A stretch of 64,000 nucleotides of DNA from Marinobacterium sedimentorum (GCF_024267675.1 NZ_JALDYX010000005.1:62001-126000), one strand, 5' to 3'; numbered from the stretch's first letter, positions 19,230-31,396 are shown. The notes: generated by a model not told the origin, from the letters alone. Numbers and translations: made by a program.

Positions 19230-19721
19230 ATGGCCACCATTACTCTTAAAGGCGATCCGGTTGAAACCAGCGGCAACCTGCCGGCTGTTGGCAGCCAGGC
19301 ACCGGACTTTACCCTGGTGAAAACCGATCTCAGCGAAGCCACCCTGGCCGACTATCGGGGCAGCAAGCTGGTACTCAACATCTTCCCGTCGGTGGATACC
19401 CCGACCTGCGCCACCTCTGTACGTACCTTTAACAAGCGCGCCGCCGACAACGGTATCAATGTCCTGTGCGTCTCCGCCGACCTGCCCTTCGCCGCTGCCC
19501 GCTTCTGTGGTGCTGAGGGTATCGACAAGGTTGCCACCGGCTCCTGCTTTCGTTCGGATTTTGGCACAGCCTACGGCCAGACCATCACCACAGGCCCGCT
19601 GGCGGGTATCCTGGCCCGTTCCGTGGTTGTGATTGATGAAAACGGCAAGGTTCTGCACACCGAACAGGTGGCTGAAATCGCCGATGAGCCGGACTACGAC
19701 GCAGCCCTGAAAGCGCTCTGA
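19230..19721 (+). CDS. tpx: Thiol peroxidase (atypical 2-Cys peroxiredoxin)
   Basis: Thioredoxin-dependent reduction of lipid and hydrogen peroxides, periplasmic or cytosolic. 163 residues. Peroxidatic Cys in PSVDTPTCATSVRTFN and resolving Cys in LPFAAARFCGAEG; the FRSDFGTAYG and GLLARSVVVID-like end are typical. I choose the ATG at 19230 (AGGA 9 nt upstream) over an upstream in-frame ATG at 19176 that gives a non-conserved leader. Followed by a strong terminator. Confidence 0.93.
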   Translation: MATITLKGDPVETSGNLPAVGSQAPDFTLVKTDLSEATLADYRGSKLVLNIFPSVDTPTCATSVRTFNKRAADNGINVLCVSADLPFAAARFCGAEGIDKVATGSCFRSDFGTAYGQTITTGPLAGILARSVVVIDENGKVLHTEQVAEIADEPDYDAALKAL

Positions 19722-19757
19722 TTTCGGCGCCAAAGCTCCCCGGGAGCTTTCTGGCAT

Positions 19758-20058
19758 GGCAGTCTGTCGGACTTAACACTGCTCTACTGCGGCAAAGCCC
19801 GAAAGGCTGCTAGAAAAAAGGCCCTTAGCGTTAAGCCAAGGGCCTTTTTTAGTCGCAAGGCATTCAACTGGCGGCTTCCCGCCATTACTTCAACAATGCT
19901 TCCAACAGCTTCGCACCGGCCCCCCCGACGCGCTGAACGCTGAAAAATCCGCCGTGTTATCGAAACACGGCTGGCCAGTATTCGGGGGCAGGCGCAAAGC
20001 TTGCGGCCAGGGTTGCAGTGCTGCGCATCTAACCCAGGCCTGGCACGCGCCTCTCAGT
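19758..20058. repeat. Dispersed repeat copy, then gene-free sequence
   Basis: 19762-19800 carries CTGTCGGACTTAACACTG followed by CTCTACTGCG, nearly the same as the inverse copy at 27415-27454 beside katG. The sequence then runs into the tpx terminator (19813-19850). 19851-20058 holds nothing I can name. Confidence 0.5.
19813..19850 (+). terminator. Rho-independent terminator of tpx
   Basis: AAAAAAGGCCCTT at the left pairs with AAGGGCCTTTTTT at the right around a short GCGTTAAGCC loop, with an A-run before and a T-run after the stem, so it could act in both directions. Confidence 0.85.
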
Positions 20059-21672
20059 TCAGGCGCGCTTTACCCGCCGGGCCACGTAATGCGAGACCTT
20101 GGGAGCATGGTCCCCCAGGTGAAAGCTGCGCTTTTGTTCCCAGAGTGCCTGGTCGTGAGCCGTCACCCGTTCGTGCTGTCGCAGGTGCTCCACCCAGGAG
20201 CCATCCACGAAGTACTCGATAAAGTGCCCCAGATCGGCGGCATCCTGAAACAGCTCCCACGACAGAGCCCCGTTGCGCAGGCGCATGCGCCGGCTTTCCT
20301 GCATCAGCTGCATGAACTCGTCCACCCGGGCCACATCAATCTGGTATTCCAGCTGCGTCATGATCGGCCCCTGCCGGGGCAACAGCGGCACGGCCAGTTC
20401 GGGTTCGCTCCAGAACGGCAGCGGTGTCAGATCCCGCGCCCCCGCCGCCTCAACCCGCACGCGCGCCAGCACCACCAGCGCCAGCATGGCACAGAGCGCC
20501 GCCGCCGCCAGGCTGATACGGGTATCGGCAACTGTTGCCACCTGCCCCCAGAGCGCGGCCCCCAGCGCCGTGCCGCCCATTACCGCCATCTGATACACCG
20601 ACATGCCCCGGGCCCGCACCCAGTCGGGCAATACCAGCTGCACACTGACCGACAGGGAATTGGCCGTGGCCAGCCAGGAGGCGCCGGACAGCAGCAGCGC
20701 CGCCATGGCGACCCAGAGATTGGGGGCGAAGGCCAGCGCCAGGGTTGCCAGGGCATTGGCCAGGGTAGCGTAATTCACCATTTCACTGCGCCCGATACGC
20801 TGTCGCAGCCGTGGCAACAGAAAGGCCGACAGTATTGCCCCCACACCCACCGTCGCCAGCAACAGGGTATAGGTGCCGGCATCGCCGCCCGGCAGCTGTG
20901 TGGCCACCACCGGCAGCAGCGCAATGGAGGCGATGGAGAACATAAAGAAGGTCGAGGCACGCAACAGCACCGCATGCATTTCCGGTGACTGGCGCACATA
21001 CTGGAATCCTACCCGCATGGCGCCAAAAAAGCGCTCCGCCGGCAAGGTACTGGCCTTGCGCTCCCGCCGCCAGCGCAGCAAGGCCAGCGCCACAAGTACC
21101 GAGAGCGCGGCATTGAGCAAAAACACCCAGGCGCTGCCGCCCCAGGCAATCACGGCACCGGCAATCATGGGCCCGATGACCCGCGCCCCGTTCATCGATA
21201 CACCGTTCAGTGCCATCGCCCGGCCCAGCTCCTCCCGCGGCACCAGCTCCGGCAGCAAGGCGGAAAACACCGGCCAGCGCATGGCCAGACCAATACCGTT
21301 GGCAAAGGTCAGCAGCAGCAACAGCATGGGTGTCAGCAGGCCCAGCAGGGCCACAAGGCAGAGTACCGCCGCGACACCGGCTACCCATAGCTGGGTGGCA
21401 ATGAAGTATCGGCGCCGATCAAGAATATCGGCCAGGGCTCCACTGGGCGCACCGAGCAGAAATACCGGCAGGGTGGCCGCCGCCTGCACCAGCGCCACCA
21501 TCACCGGCTTGTCGGTTAACGACAGCATCAGCCAGGCGGCGGCGACATCGTTCATCCACATGCACAGGTTGGCCGTCAGCCAGGCGCACCAGAGCATGCG
21601 ATACACCGGATGGCGCAGTGGCGCCCAGGCCGACCCCGTATCGGCTTTTATCTTCTTGCTGTTGGCAGACAC
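20059..21672 (-). CDS. MFS transporter of the enterobactin-exporter/DUF894 type with C-terminal ABM-like domain
   Basis: 537 residues. The N-terminal 400 hold about 10-12 TM helices, with the MFS loop GALADILDRRRYF and LRHPVYRMLWCAWLTANLCMWMNDVAAAWLML at the start, as in the MFS_3 family. The last 110 residues (ITQLEYQIDVARVDEFMQLMQESRRMRLRNGALSWELFQDAAD) form a cytosolic antibiotic-monooxygenase-like ferredoxin fold, typical of this branch. Probable proton-driven drug or metabolite exporter; the substrate is unknown. The LysR gene lies 63 bp upstream on the same strand. Confidence 0.85.
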   Translation of the reverse strand: MSANSKKIKADTGSAWAPLRHPVYRMLWCAWLTANLCMWMNDVAAAWLMLSLTDKPVMVALVQAAATLPVFLLGAPSGALADILDRRRYFIATQLWVAGVAAVLCLVALLGLLTPMLLLLLTFANGIGLAMRWPVFSALLPELVPREELGRAMALNGVSMNGARVIGPMIAGAVIAWGGSAWVFLLNAALSVLVALALLRWRRERKASTLPAERFFGAMRVGFQYVRQSPEMHAVLLRASTFFMFSIASIALLPVVATQLPGGDAGTYTLLLATVGVGAILSAFLLPRLRQRIGRSEMVNYATLANALATLALAFAPNLWVAMAALLLSGASWLATANSLSVSVQLVLPDWVRARGMSVYQMAVMGGTALGAALWGQVATVADTRISLAAAALCAMLALVVLARVRVEAAGARDLTPLPFWSEPELAVPLLPRQGPIMTQLEYQIDVARVDEFMQLMQESRRMRLRNGALSWELFQDAADLGHFIEYFVDGSWVEHLRQHERVTAHDQALWEQKRSFHLGDHAPKVSHYVARRVKRA

Positions 21673-21735
21673 TACGGCAGACCTCCCCCGACCAGACTCC
21701 CCCGTGGGGCAACAATTTACTCATAAGCCAAAATA

Positions 21736-22677
21736 TCAGGCGCTGCTGCCCTGGGCGACATCCACCACCAGCCGGCGTATCCACTCGTGGGCACTGTTGT
21801 GCTGCAGCAGCGGGCTCCAGGCCATTTTCAACTCGAACATCGGTATATCGAACGGCGGCGGACGCATGATCAGACGCGCATCCCGGCGTTTGGATAACGC
21901 AGCGCGCGCCGGAATGGTCACCACCAGGTTCTTCTGCTGCGCCATATGCACCGCCGACTGGTAATGGCGCGTAAAGACGGAGATATGGCGCTGATGACCG
22001 ATGCGTTTAAGCGCTTCATCAACCCAGCCCAGGCGCTTGGTATCCTGCGGGGTAATGCCAAGGCTGGCGCCCATGCCGGTTTTGCTGACCCAGACATGGT
22101 TGGCCTCCAGGTAGGTCTGCAGCGTAAAGTCGGCGGCGATCGGGTTGTCGGCACTGAAGAGGCAGGAAAAGCTGTCTCGCCACAGGGTCACCTGGTGAAA
22201 GGCCTGGGGCATGCTGTCGAAGCGGTTGATCACCAGATCCACATGGCCCTGCTCCACATCCAGAAAACTCATGTCACTGGGGGTCAGGATATCCAGCACC
22301 ACGCCGGGCGCTTCCTGGCTTAAACGCTCAAGCAGTAACGGAATAAGCGTCGATTCGCCATAATCGCTCGTCATAATGCGAAACACCCGGTCGCTGCTGG
22401 CGGCATCAAATTGCACGTTGGGCTCAACTGCCCGTTCTATCGTGGCCAGTGCCTGGCGTATCATGGGCTGCAGCGTCAGCGCCCGCTCGGTGGGCAGCAT
22501 GCCTTCGCTGGTACGCACCAGCAGCGGATCACTGAAGGTATCGCGCAGGCGCCGCAGGCCATTGCTCAAGGCAGGCTGGGTGATACCCAGCAGGCTGGCG
22601 GCGCGGGTGACGTTGCGCTCACGCAGCAAAACATCGAAATAAACGAGAAGATTAAGGTCGAGCCTTTCAAGGTTCAT
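21736..22677 (-). CDS. LysR-family regulator divergent from aceA
   Basis: 313 residues. N-terminal winged helix NLERLDLNLLVYFDVLLRERNVTRAASLLGITQPALSNGLRRLRDTFSDPLLVRT (about 1-60), then a periplasmic-binding-like effector domain. The NLRxLDLNLL start and the FSCLFSADNPIA segment place it in the NodD/SyrM-like group. It is divergent from isocitrate lyase over 178 bp, so control of aceA or of the downstream MFS gene is likely but unproven. Confidence 0.88.
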   Translation of the reverse strand: MNLERLDLNLLVYFDVLLRERNVTRAASLLGITQPALSNGLRRLRDTFSDPLLVRTSEGMLPTERALTLQPMIRQALATIERAVEPNVQFDAASSDRVFRIMTSDYGESTLIPLLLERLSQEAPGVVLDILTPSDMSFLDVEQGHVDLVINRFDSMPQAFHQVTLWRDSFSCLFSADNPIAADFTLQTYLEANHVWVSKTGMGASLGITPQDTKRLGWVDEALKRIGHQRHISVFTRHYQSAVHMAQQKNLVVTIPARAALSKRRDARLIMRPPPFDIPMFELKMAWSPLLQHNSAHEWIRRLVVDVAQGSSA

Positions 22678-22855
22678 GGCAAGTTAACCTGCGCAAAGTC
22701 AGCAACTATGGGTGTTTCGGACGAACATTCATTGAATGAATGTTACAAATAGAACCCATTTATTTCAATTATAAAATCAATACGCATAGTATTGATTACG
22801 AAAGCAAACACATACAGCCTTGCAACCGGGCTGTCAGGACTTCAAGGGATAAAAA

Positions 22856-24451
22856 ATGTCAGATTACAACAAAGACATCGACGCTATCGCCAACCTTCGT
22901 GCCGCCCAGGGCAACACATGGAATGCTATCAACCCTGAATCTGCTGCCCGCATGAAAGCGCAGAACCGCTTCAAGACCGGTCTGGACATTGCCAAGTACA
23001 CCGCTGCCATCATGCGTCAGGACATGGCTGACTACGATGCCGACAGCGCTTCTTACACTCAGTCCCTGGGTTGCTGGCATGGCTTTATCGGCCAGCAGAA
23101 AATGATTGCGATCAAGAAACACCACGGCACCACCAGCAAGCGTTACCTTTACCTGTCTGGCTGGATGGTTGCTGCTCTGCGCTCCGAGTTCGGCCCGCTG
23201 CCTGACCAGTCCATGCACGAGAAAACCTCGGTTGCCGCACTGATCGAAGAGCTCTACACCTTCCTGCGCCAGGCTGACTCCCGCGAACTGGATCAGCTCT
23301 TCGTTGCACTGGACGACGCCCGCGCCGCTGGCGACAGCGCCCTGGCAGCCGAAGTACAGGCCAAGATCGACAACCACGAAACGCACGTAGTGCCTATCAT
23401 CGCCGACATAGACGCTGGCTTCGGTAACCCGGAAGCGACTTACCTGCTGGCCAAGAAAATGATCGAAGCCGGTGCCTGCTGCATCCAGCTGGAAAACCAG
23501 GTCTCCGACGAGAAGCAGTGCGGTCACCAGGATGGCAAGGTCACAGTGCCCCACGCCGACTTCCTGGCCAAGATCAACGCCGTTCGCTACGCCTTCCTTG
23601 AGCTGGGTATCGACGACGGTGTTATCGTTGCCCGTACCGACTCCCTGGGTGCCGGCCTGACCAAGCAGATCGCCGTAACCAATGAGCCGGGCGACCTGGG
23701 TGACCTGTACAACTCTTTCCTGGATTGCGAAGAAGTGTCTACTGCCGACATGAAAAACGGCGATCTAGTACTGAACCGCGACGGCAAGCTGCTGCGTCCC
23801 AAGCGTCTGCCGAGCAACCTGTTCCAGTTCAAGAAAGGCACTGGCGAAGACCGCTGCGTACTGGACTGCATCACGTCCTTGCAGAACGGCGCCGACCTGC
23901 TGTGGATCGAAACCGAGAAGCCCCACGTTGGCCAGATCGCAGCCATGGTAAACCGTATCCGCGAAGTCGTGCCTAACGCCAAGCTGGTGTACAACAACAG
24001 CCCGTCCTTCAACTGGACGCTGAACTTCCGCCAGCAGGTATTCGATACCATGGCTGAAACCGGCCAGGACATGAGCGCCTACGACCGCGCCAACCTGATG
24101 AGCGTAGAGTACGACGAAACCGAACTGGCCCAGGTGGCCGACGAGAAGATCCGTACCTTCCAGCGCGACGCCGCAGCTGAAGCCGGTATCTTCCACCACC
24201 TGATCACGCTGCCGACCTATCACACAGCCGCGCTGTCTACCGACAACCTGGCCAAGGGCTACTTCGGTGCCGAAGGCATGCTGGCGTACGTCAAGGGTGT
24301 TCAGCGTCAGGAACTGCGTCAGGGCATCGCCTGCGTCAAGCACCAGAACATGGCCGGCTCCGACATCGGTGACAACCACAAGGAATACTTCGCCGGTGAA
24401 GCCGCGCTCAAGGCCGGTGGTAAAGACAACACCATGAACCAGTTCGGCTAA
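22856..24451 (+). CDS. aceA: Isocitrate lyase
   Basis: Glyoxylate shunt enzyme: isocitrate to glyoxylate plus succinate. 531 residues, the length of the Pseudomonas/Acinetobacter-type enzyme rather than E. coli AceA (434). The active-site Cys is in DEKQCGHQDGK (the family KKCGH, here KQCGH); IADIDAGFGNPEATY supplies metal ligands; NNSPSFNW and the C-terminal HQNMAGSDIGDNHKEYF are intact. AAGGGATAAAAA precedes the ATG. Monocistronic, with a strong terminator. A LysR gene is divergent. Confidence 0.95.
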   Translation: MSDYNKDIDAIANLRAAQGNTWNAINPESAARMKAQNRFKTGLDIAKYTAAIMRQDMADYDADSASYTQSLGCWHGFIGQQKMIAIKKHHGTTSKRYLYLSGWMVAALRSEFGPLPDQSMHEKTSVAALIEELYTFLRQADSRELDQLFVALDDARAAGDSALAAEVQAKIDNHETHVVPIIADIDAGFGNPEATYLLAKKMIEAGACCIQLENQVSDEKQCGHQDGKVTVPHADFLAKINAVRYAFLELGIDDGVIVARTDSLGAGLTKQIAVTNEPGDLGDLYNSFLDCEEVSTADMKNGDLVLNRDGKLLRPKRLPSNLFQFKKGTGEDRCVLDCITSLQNGADLLWIETEKPHVGQIAAMVNRIREVVPNAKLVYNNSPSFNWTLNFRQQVFDTMAETGQDMSAYDRANLMSVEYDETELAQVADEKIRTFQRDAAAEAGIFHHLITLPTYHTAALSTDNLAKGYFGAEGMLAYVKGVQRQELRQGIACVKHQNMAGSDIGDNHKEYFAGEAALKAGGKDNTMNQFG

Positions 24452-24494
24452 GCACAGAGTTCCAACCGCACCTCCTGAGTGCACATTAACCCCT

Positions 24495-24524
24495 GGGGGC
24501 GAACGCAAGTTCGCCCCCTTTTTT
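24495..24524 (+). terminator. Rho-independent terminator of aceA
   Basis: GGGGGCGAAC pairs with GTTCGCCCCC around a GCAA tetraloop, followed by six T. A very stable stem, 44 bp after the aceA stop. Confidence 0.92.
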
Positions 24525-24551
24525 ATGTTCAGGATGAACGGTATGCCGTGG

Positions 24552-24805
24552 GCGCATGGATGCGCAGGAACGGCGTGTACATGGATGTACTTCATTGTTA
24601 TTTGCTCCTGCAATAACAATATTCCCACCATCCCTGGTGGTCCCCTGAAAACTGCTCCTGCGTTTTCAGGATTTCCGCCATCCATGGCGGTCCCCTGAAA
24701 ACTGCTCCTGCGTTTTCAGGATTTCCGCCATCCATGGCGGTCATACCGCGGGCACAAGGGGCAGTTTTTTGCTCCTGCAAAAACTGCATTCAAGCCATCC
24801 CTGGC
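24552..24805 (+). repeat. Block of covarying hairpin repeats between aceA and katG
   Basis: Four hairpins share the loop TGCTCCTGC but have different, compensating arms: ATTGTTATT/AATAACAAT (24594-24620), CTGAAAAC/GTTTTCAG (24645-24669 and again 24695-24719) and GCAGTTTTT/AAAAACTGC (24761-24787). Each is followed by a palindrome built on CCATCC(A/C)TGG (24626-24640, 24675-24690, 24725-24740, 24794-24805). Two palindromes with a GG centre, GCGCATGGATGCGC (24552) and GTACATGGATGTAC (24577), precede them. Units 24645-24694 and 24695-24744 are an exact 50-bp tandem duplication. No gene is present. Related copies are at 54678 and 55523. Confidence 0.8.
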
Positions 24806-24882
24806 GCTCCTCGGTCTGCGACCCCGCTAAAGCGGTTCTTTTCACTGCGTTCCAAGTGTTAAATAGAACCACTATTCGTCTC

Positions 24883-24952
24883 AAAAGAGCTCAAAAACTG
24901 CCTCAAAACGGACTTTCCCTCGCTACGATCGGTCAAGTCCGACAGGCTGCTA
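24883..24952 (+). repeat. Left copy of the 70-bp inverted repeat bracketing katG
   Basis: This stretch (starting AAAAGAGCTCAAAA, ending GTCCGACAGGCTGCTA) is found in inverse, with about seven differences, at 27213-27280. It ends 10 bp after the katG stop codon. No promoter or gene is seen in it. Confidence 0.8.
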
Positions 24953-24962
24953 ACGGCCTGGG

Positions 24963-27456
<2,494 letters not shown>

Positions 27457-27789
27457 CTGCATTGGTAACACTGACTCATCGCCACTGCGTGTTAACAAGG
27501 TATACCAACTCAGTGCCCTTGGTTTAAATTGTTTATCCTGATCAATGCGATAGTTTTTCTGCATGACCCGTCTTGCAGCATTGTGATGCGCGCTTAGCCT
27601 GGCAGACAACCCGGTTCACCTGGCTATTCCTCATGGTCATCATGGCTCAGGTTAGCTCCTTATGGCATCAGGACTACTGTAGAATCCAGTCGATGGAATC
27701 CGCAGCGCCGTCGGCAGAGAAGCAGCCCGGCAAAGCGGTAAAAAATCTTTTTATAAAAATACATATTTTCGCCAGACAGAGACCCGATC

Positions 27790-28953
27790 ATGCCAGAAGA
27801 CGTTGCGGCAGAAACCCAAGCGAGTGCGCCTGAAATTTCACTCAGCGAGCTGTTGCTGGAAATTACGGACTTCCTGCCGGATTCAGCGCTGCCAGCCTGG
27901 GAACTGGTTTCACAAAACCCCGTACTGGGATCGCTTCTGATCGCGCTGGTGTTTTATGTGCTGGGGGTTTGCTTTCGTTCCCTGCTGACCAATGTCATCG
28001 GGCGGGTCATCGGCTTGAACAAGTCACCGGTGGACAACACCGCGCTGCAATATTTGCGCAAACCGGTGTTTGTGACCGTCTTCTTTTTTGGCTTGTCACT
28101 CGCCGTCAGCGTCATCAACATGCCGCTGGGCAATGTAGCCGTCAATCTGCTGTTTTCGCTGATCACCATCAGCTGGATGACTGCGGCGTTCCGCATCTCC
28201 ACCCTGCTGCTCGATACCCTGAGCGGGGAAAACCGCTTCAAGCTCGTCGATAGCAAAACCGTGCCCCTGTTCGACCTCACGAGCAAGCTGGTCATCATCA
28301 TGATCGGCAGCTACATACTGCTGATGATATGGGGTATCAACCCGGCTGGATGGCTTGCCTCAGCCGGTATAGTCGGTATCGCCGTGGGCTTTGCCGCCAA
28401 GGATACGCTGGCCAACCTGTTCTCCGGCTTTTTCATTGTCGCCGACGCGCCATACAAGATCGGCGACTACATCAACCTGGATACCGGCGAGCGCGGCAAG
28501 GTCTGCGCCATCGGCCTGCGCAGCACCCGCCTGCTGACCCGCGATGATGTGGAAATCACCATCCCCAACGGCGTAATTGCCAACGCAAAGATCATCAATG
28601 AAAGCGGCGGGCCTTTGAATGTCCGTATTCGCATTGTGATCGGCGTCGCCTATGGTTCCGATGTTGATCAGGTGGGCGAACTGCTGATGCAGGCCGGCAT
28701 GGAACACCCTGAAGTCTGCACCTCGCCGGAACCCAGAGTGCGCCTGCGCGGCTTTGGCGCCTCCAGTCTTGATTTCAATCTGATGTGCTGGATTCGACAC
28801 CCCCAGGACAGGGGCCGCATATCCCATGATCTCAATGTCGCGATTTACAAACTGTTCAATCAACACGCGGTAGAAATCCCCTACGCCAAGCAGGACCTGT
28901 ATATCAAGCAATGGCCCGAGCAGGACAATTTAACCCGGCAGGTCAATACATAG
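27790..28953 (+). CDS. MscS-family mechanosensitive ion channel
   Basis: 387 residues. About four TM helices; the pore-lining helix is recognisable as LASAGIVGIAVGFAAKDTLANLFSGFFIVADAPYKIGDYINL (about 192-233), with the Gly/Ala packing of TM3. The cytosolic beta domain (GKVCAIGLRSTRLLTRDDVEITIPNGVIANAKIIN) and alpha-beta domain follow. It acts as an osmotic release valve in the inner membrane. Slightly longer than E. coli MscS (286) because of an N-terminal extension with an additional TM helix. The Shine-Dalgarno is weak. Confidence 0.9.
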   Translation: MPEDVAAETQASAPEISLSELLLEITDFLPDSALPAWELVSQNPVLGSLLIALVFYVLGVCFRSLLTNVIGRVIGLNKSPVDNTALQYLRKPVFVTVFFFGLSLAVSVINMPLGNVAVNLLFSLITISWMTAAFRISTLLLDTLSGENRFKLVDSKTVPLFDLTSKLVIIMIGSYILLMIWGINPAGWLASAGIVGIAVGFAAKDTLANLFSGFFIVADAPYKIGDYINLDTGERGKVCAIGLRSTRLLTRDDVEITIPNGVIANAKIINESGGPLNVRIRIVIGVAYGSDVDQVGELLMQAGMEHPEVCTSPEPRVRLRGFGASSLDFNLMCWIRHPQDRGRISHDLNVAIYKLFNQHAVEIPYAKQDLYIKQWPEQDNLTRQVNT

Positions 28954-29243
28954 AGCCCAGCCTGTCCGGGTACCTGCGCCCATTCTCGTGGGTTAAAGCG
29001 CCAGTGACATGACCGCCAGGGATGGCTGACATTATTAGTTTGCAGGAGAAAAAGTAAGAGACCGTACTTAGTGTACATAACGGGCAAACAGGCAGGGAAC
29101 CTGTTTGTCCGCCTGGGTTAATAGCCACAGTGACAAAATAATCCTATAGATACATATTTATCTTCATCAACTGCTACATCCTTGCCATTAGAAAATACAT
29201 TTCAACTTATTCATGATGTTTCTAGTATCGAATCAAGTATTAT
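28954..29243. repeat. Short gene-free interval with a degenerate hairpin repeat
   Basis: On the minus strand at about 29009-29058 lies a decayed copy of the repeat described at 24594-24805: a CTCCTGC loop followed by GCCATCCCTGGCGGTC. Nothing else is recognisable. Confidence 0.4.
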
Positions 29244-30581
29244 TTATTTTCTTGTAGAAACGAACCGGATATATAGCACACCAAGAATTGCAGCGAGAAC
29301 CGAGGCGAACAAAATCGATGTTTTAGCATTATGGAGATGTTCTGGTTGCGTATCAAAGCCCAGCGTCGCTATAAATGTGGACATGGTAAAGCCTATACCG
29401 GCGATAAGTGAAACACCTATTACGTGTTGAATATTAATGCCATCCGGCAAACACCCAATCTTGTATCGCAGGCCAAGCCAGCATGCACCTGAAATTCCAA
29501 CAAATTTTCCGATTACCAGTCCAGTTACAATACCCAATCCAATCGGGTGTTGAAGGCTTTCGATAAATGAGCTTAAGCTAAACTCCACGCCGGCATTGGC
29601 CAGAGCAAAGAGTGGCAAGACAAACAATGCAACGGGGACATCCAGCGCATCTTCCCAACGGCGCAGGGGTGTGCTGGCGCGTTCCGCAAAATCACGTATT
29701 TCCAGCACTTGCTCATGATCTTGACGACTACCGAGAACATCGACTTCATCTTCATGTTTTTGCATTGAGTTAATTTTTGTTTTCGCCTTATCGAGTAAAT
29801 CACCAGGTGCCAACATTGGCCGCGCCGGTATTGTCAAAGCAATCGCGACGCCTGCAAAAGTGGGATGAACACCGGATTTAAGCATCATCCACCAGGCCGC
29901 AACTCCTACGAAGATATAAAAAATCGGCCAGCGGACACCTGCATAATTAGCCACGGCCAAGAACGCGATCAGAGCAAATGAGATGAATAAAAATAGTACA
30001 GATATGTTCTGTGTATAGAATAATGCAATGACCAGTATAGCGCCGACATCGTCGACAATGGCAAGACCCACGATAAACGCTACTAGGCTAGTAGGAATGT
30101 GTTTTCTAACCAAGGTGAGTACACCTAACGCAAATGCCGTATCTGTCGCCATCGGGATGCCCCATCCAGTCTGTGAATCAAGTGACCAGTTGAACAGGGC
30201 GTAAATTACAGCAGGACAAATCATTCCACCGACAGCACAAAGAATCAACATGCGTCTTTTTTCTGACAAAGCAAGATGACCGGCGAGTACTTCACGTTTG
30301 ATTTCAAGCCCGATAAGGAAGAAAAATATGACCATCAAGCCATCATTAATAATGTGTTTAAGCGAAGATTTCAGTTCGAAATCGCCCAGAAAAAAACCAA
30401 GTTCTATATGTGTCAGGTTCTGATAGACAGAAGAATAGTCTGAATTTGCCCACCACAGGGCTGCGATAGTGGCGACCAGAAGAAAAATACTGGATGTTGT
30501 CTGAGCACGGATAAAATTTGAAAAAGGGGGCTGAATATTATTCAGACCACGCTGCAATAAATTATTTGTGTCATCAGTCAT
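29244..30581 (-). CDS. nhaA: Na+/H+ antiporter NhaA
   Basis: 445 residues from the ATG at 30581 (an in-frame ATG at 30635 has no better support). Eleven to twelve TM helices. The ion-binding aspartates are in LAIVDDVGAILVIALFY (the Asp163/Asp164 pair of E. coli) and MATDTAFALGVLTL (Asp133). A hydrophilic insertion with KTKINSMQKHEDEVDVLGSRQDHEQ in the middle loop is longer than in E. coli. Exchanges sodium or lithium for protons in alkaline or salty conditions. GC content is visibly lower than in flanking genes, suggesting a later arrival. Confidence 0.92.
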   Translation of the reverse strand: MTDDTNNLLQRGLNNIQPPFSNFIRAQTTSSIFLLVATIAALWWANSDYSSVYQNLTHIELGFFLGDFELKSSLKHIINDGLMVIFFFLIGLEIKREVLAGHLALSEKRRMLILCAVGGMICPAVIYALFNWSLDSQTGWGIPMATDTAFALGVLTLVRKHIPTSLVAFIVGLAIVDDVGAILVIALFYTQNISVLFLFISFALIAFLAVANYAGVRWPIFYIFVGVAAWWMMLKSGVHPTFAGVAIALTIPARPMLAPGDLLDKAKTKINSMQKHEDEVDVLGSRQDHEQVLEIRDFAERASTPLRRWEDALDVPVALFVLPLFALANAGVEFSLSSFIESLQHPIGLGIVTGLVIGKFVGISGACWLGLRYKIGCLPDGINIQHVIGVSLIAGIGFTMSTFIATLGFDTQPEHLHNAKTSILFASVLAAILGVLYIRFVSTRK

Positions 30582-30770
30582 TTCAGTTAACCAATTTTTA
30601 TCATTAAGCCACATACATAATAGCTTATATGTCAATCACAATGAGACTCTAAACGTCCATGTAATATTCGCCACAAGAAACTTTATCTTAACCTGAGCGA
30701 CAAATAGGTTCCCTCGCTATTTTTCGCCAGGTTAATAGTGCAGAGCTGCACCCAAAGAACAGGCCCAGGC

Positions 30771-31265
30771 TTAAGCCCCCATCAGCGCATCCAGACTGAT
30801 GCTGTCCACATCCAGGTGCCTGGCGAGCACACGGACAATCAGTTCGTGATCATCGCGGGACGGCAGGCCCGATACGGTGATTACCGCAACAACGCCGACG
30901 CCCGTTACCCGCACCGGGAAGCTGCCGCCGTGGGCGGCATAGTCCAGCGGATCCAGCCCCATATCCTGCCCCACACTCTCACCAGAGGACTTCAGGCGCT
31001 CGCCGCACAGCAGGGACGAGCACTGCTTGCGCAGCGCCATATTAGCCTTGCGACGCGCCCACTCGTCGTTGTCCGGCGCTGAGCCCGGCAGGGCCGCGAA
31101 GTACAGCCGGCGGTTGGCTGTACGGATATCAATCACCACCGGTGCCTGGCTCGCCGCCGCCTTTTCCCGCAGCGCATTACCGACTGCAAAGGCCGTATCT
31201 TCATCGAAACCGCCAAATACCAGAGCCTGTTCCTGCTGCTCAAGCGCGCTGATCAAATTAGTCAC
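30771..31265 (-). CDS. UPF0303/HbpS-like family protein
   Basis: 164 residues from the GTG at 31265, chosen because AGAGG lies 5 nt before it; an ATG at 31289 adds eight residues. Family pattern: ALVFGGFDEDTAFAVGNALREKA, PVVIDIRTANRRLYFAALPGSAPDNDEWARRKANMALR, YAAHGGSFPVRVTGVGVVAVITVSGLPSRDDHELIVRVL. The fold is that of the GlcG/HbpS heme-binding proteins and the yeast Ybr137w group; function is not established. Monocistronic. Confidence 0.85.
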   Translation of the reverse strand: MTNLISALEQQEQALVFGGFDEDTAFAVGNALREKAAASQAPVVIDIRTANRRLYFAALPGSAPDNDEWARRKANMALRKQCSSLLCGERLKSSGESVGQDMGLDPLDYAAHGGSFPVRVTGVGVVAVITVSGLPSRDDHELIVRVLARHLDVDSISLDALMGA

Positions 31266-31396
31266 GTTCACCTCTTTTTTTAAGTCCATTGAATACGGTG
31301 GAATTGAGCGACGCTTTCCCGCGCTCCTGCTTTCGCCTCTCGCCCAGCCGCAGTGTACGCCATTGGATTGCAGTAAAAATAGAGCCTTGGGCCCCT

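Noticed and set aside
24645..24744. Possible CRISPR-like direct repeats
   Set aside because: The 50-bp units are contiguous with no spacers, contain two palindromes and belong to a dispersed hairpin family; no cas genes are nearby.
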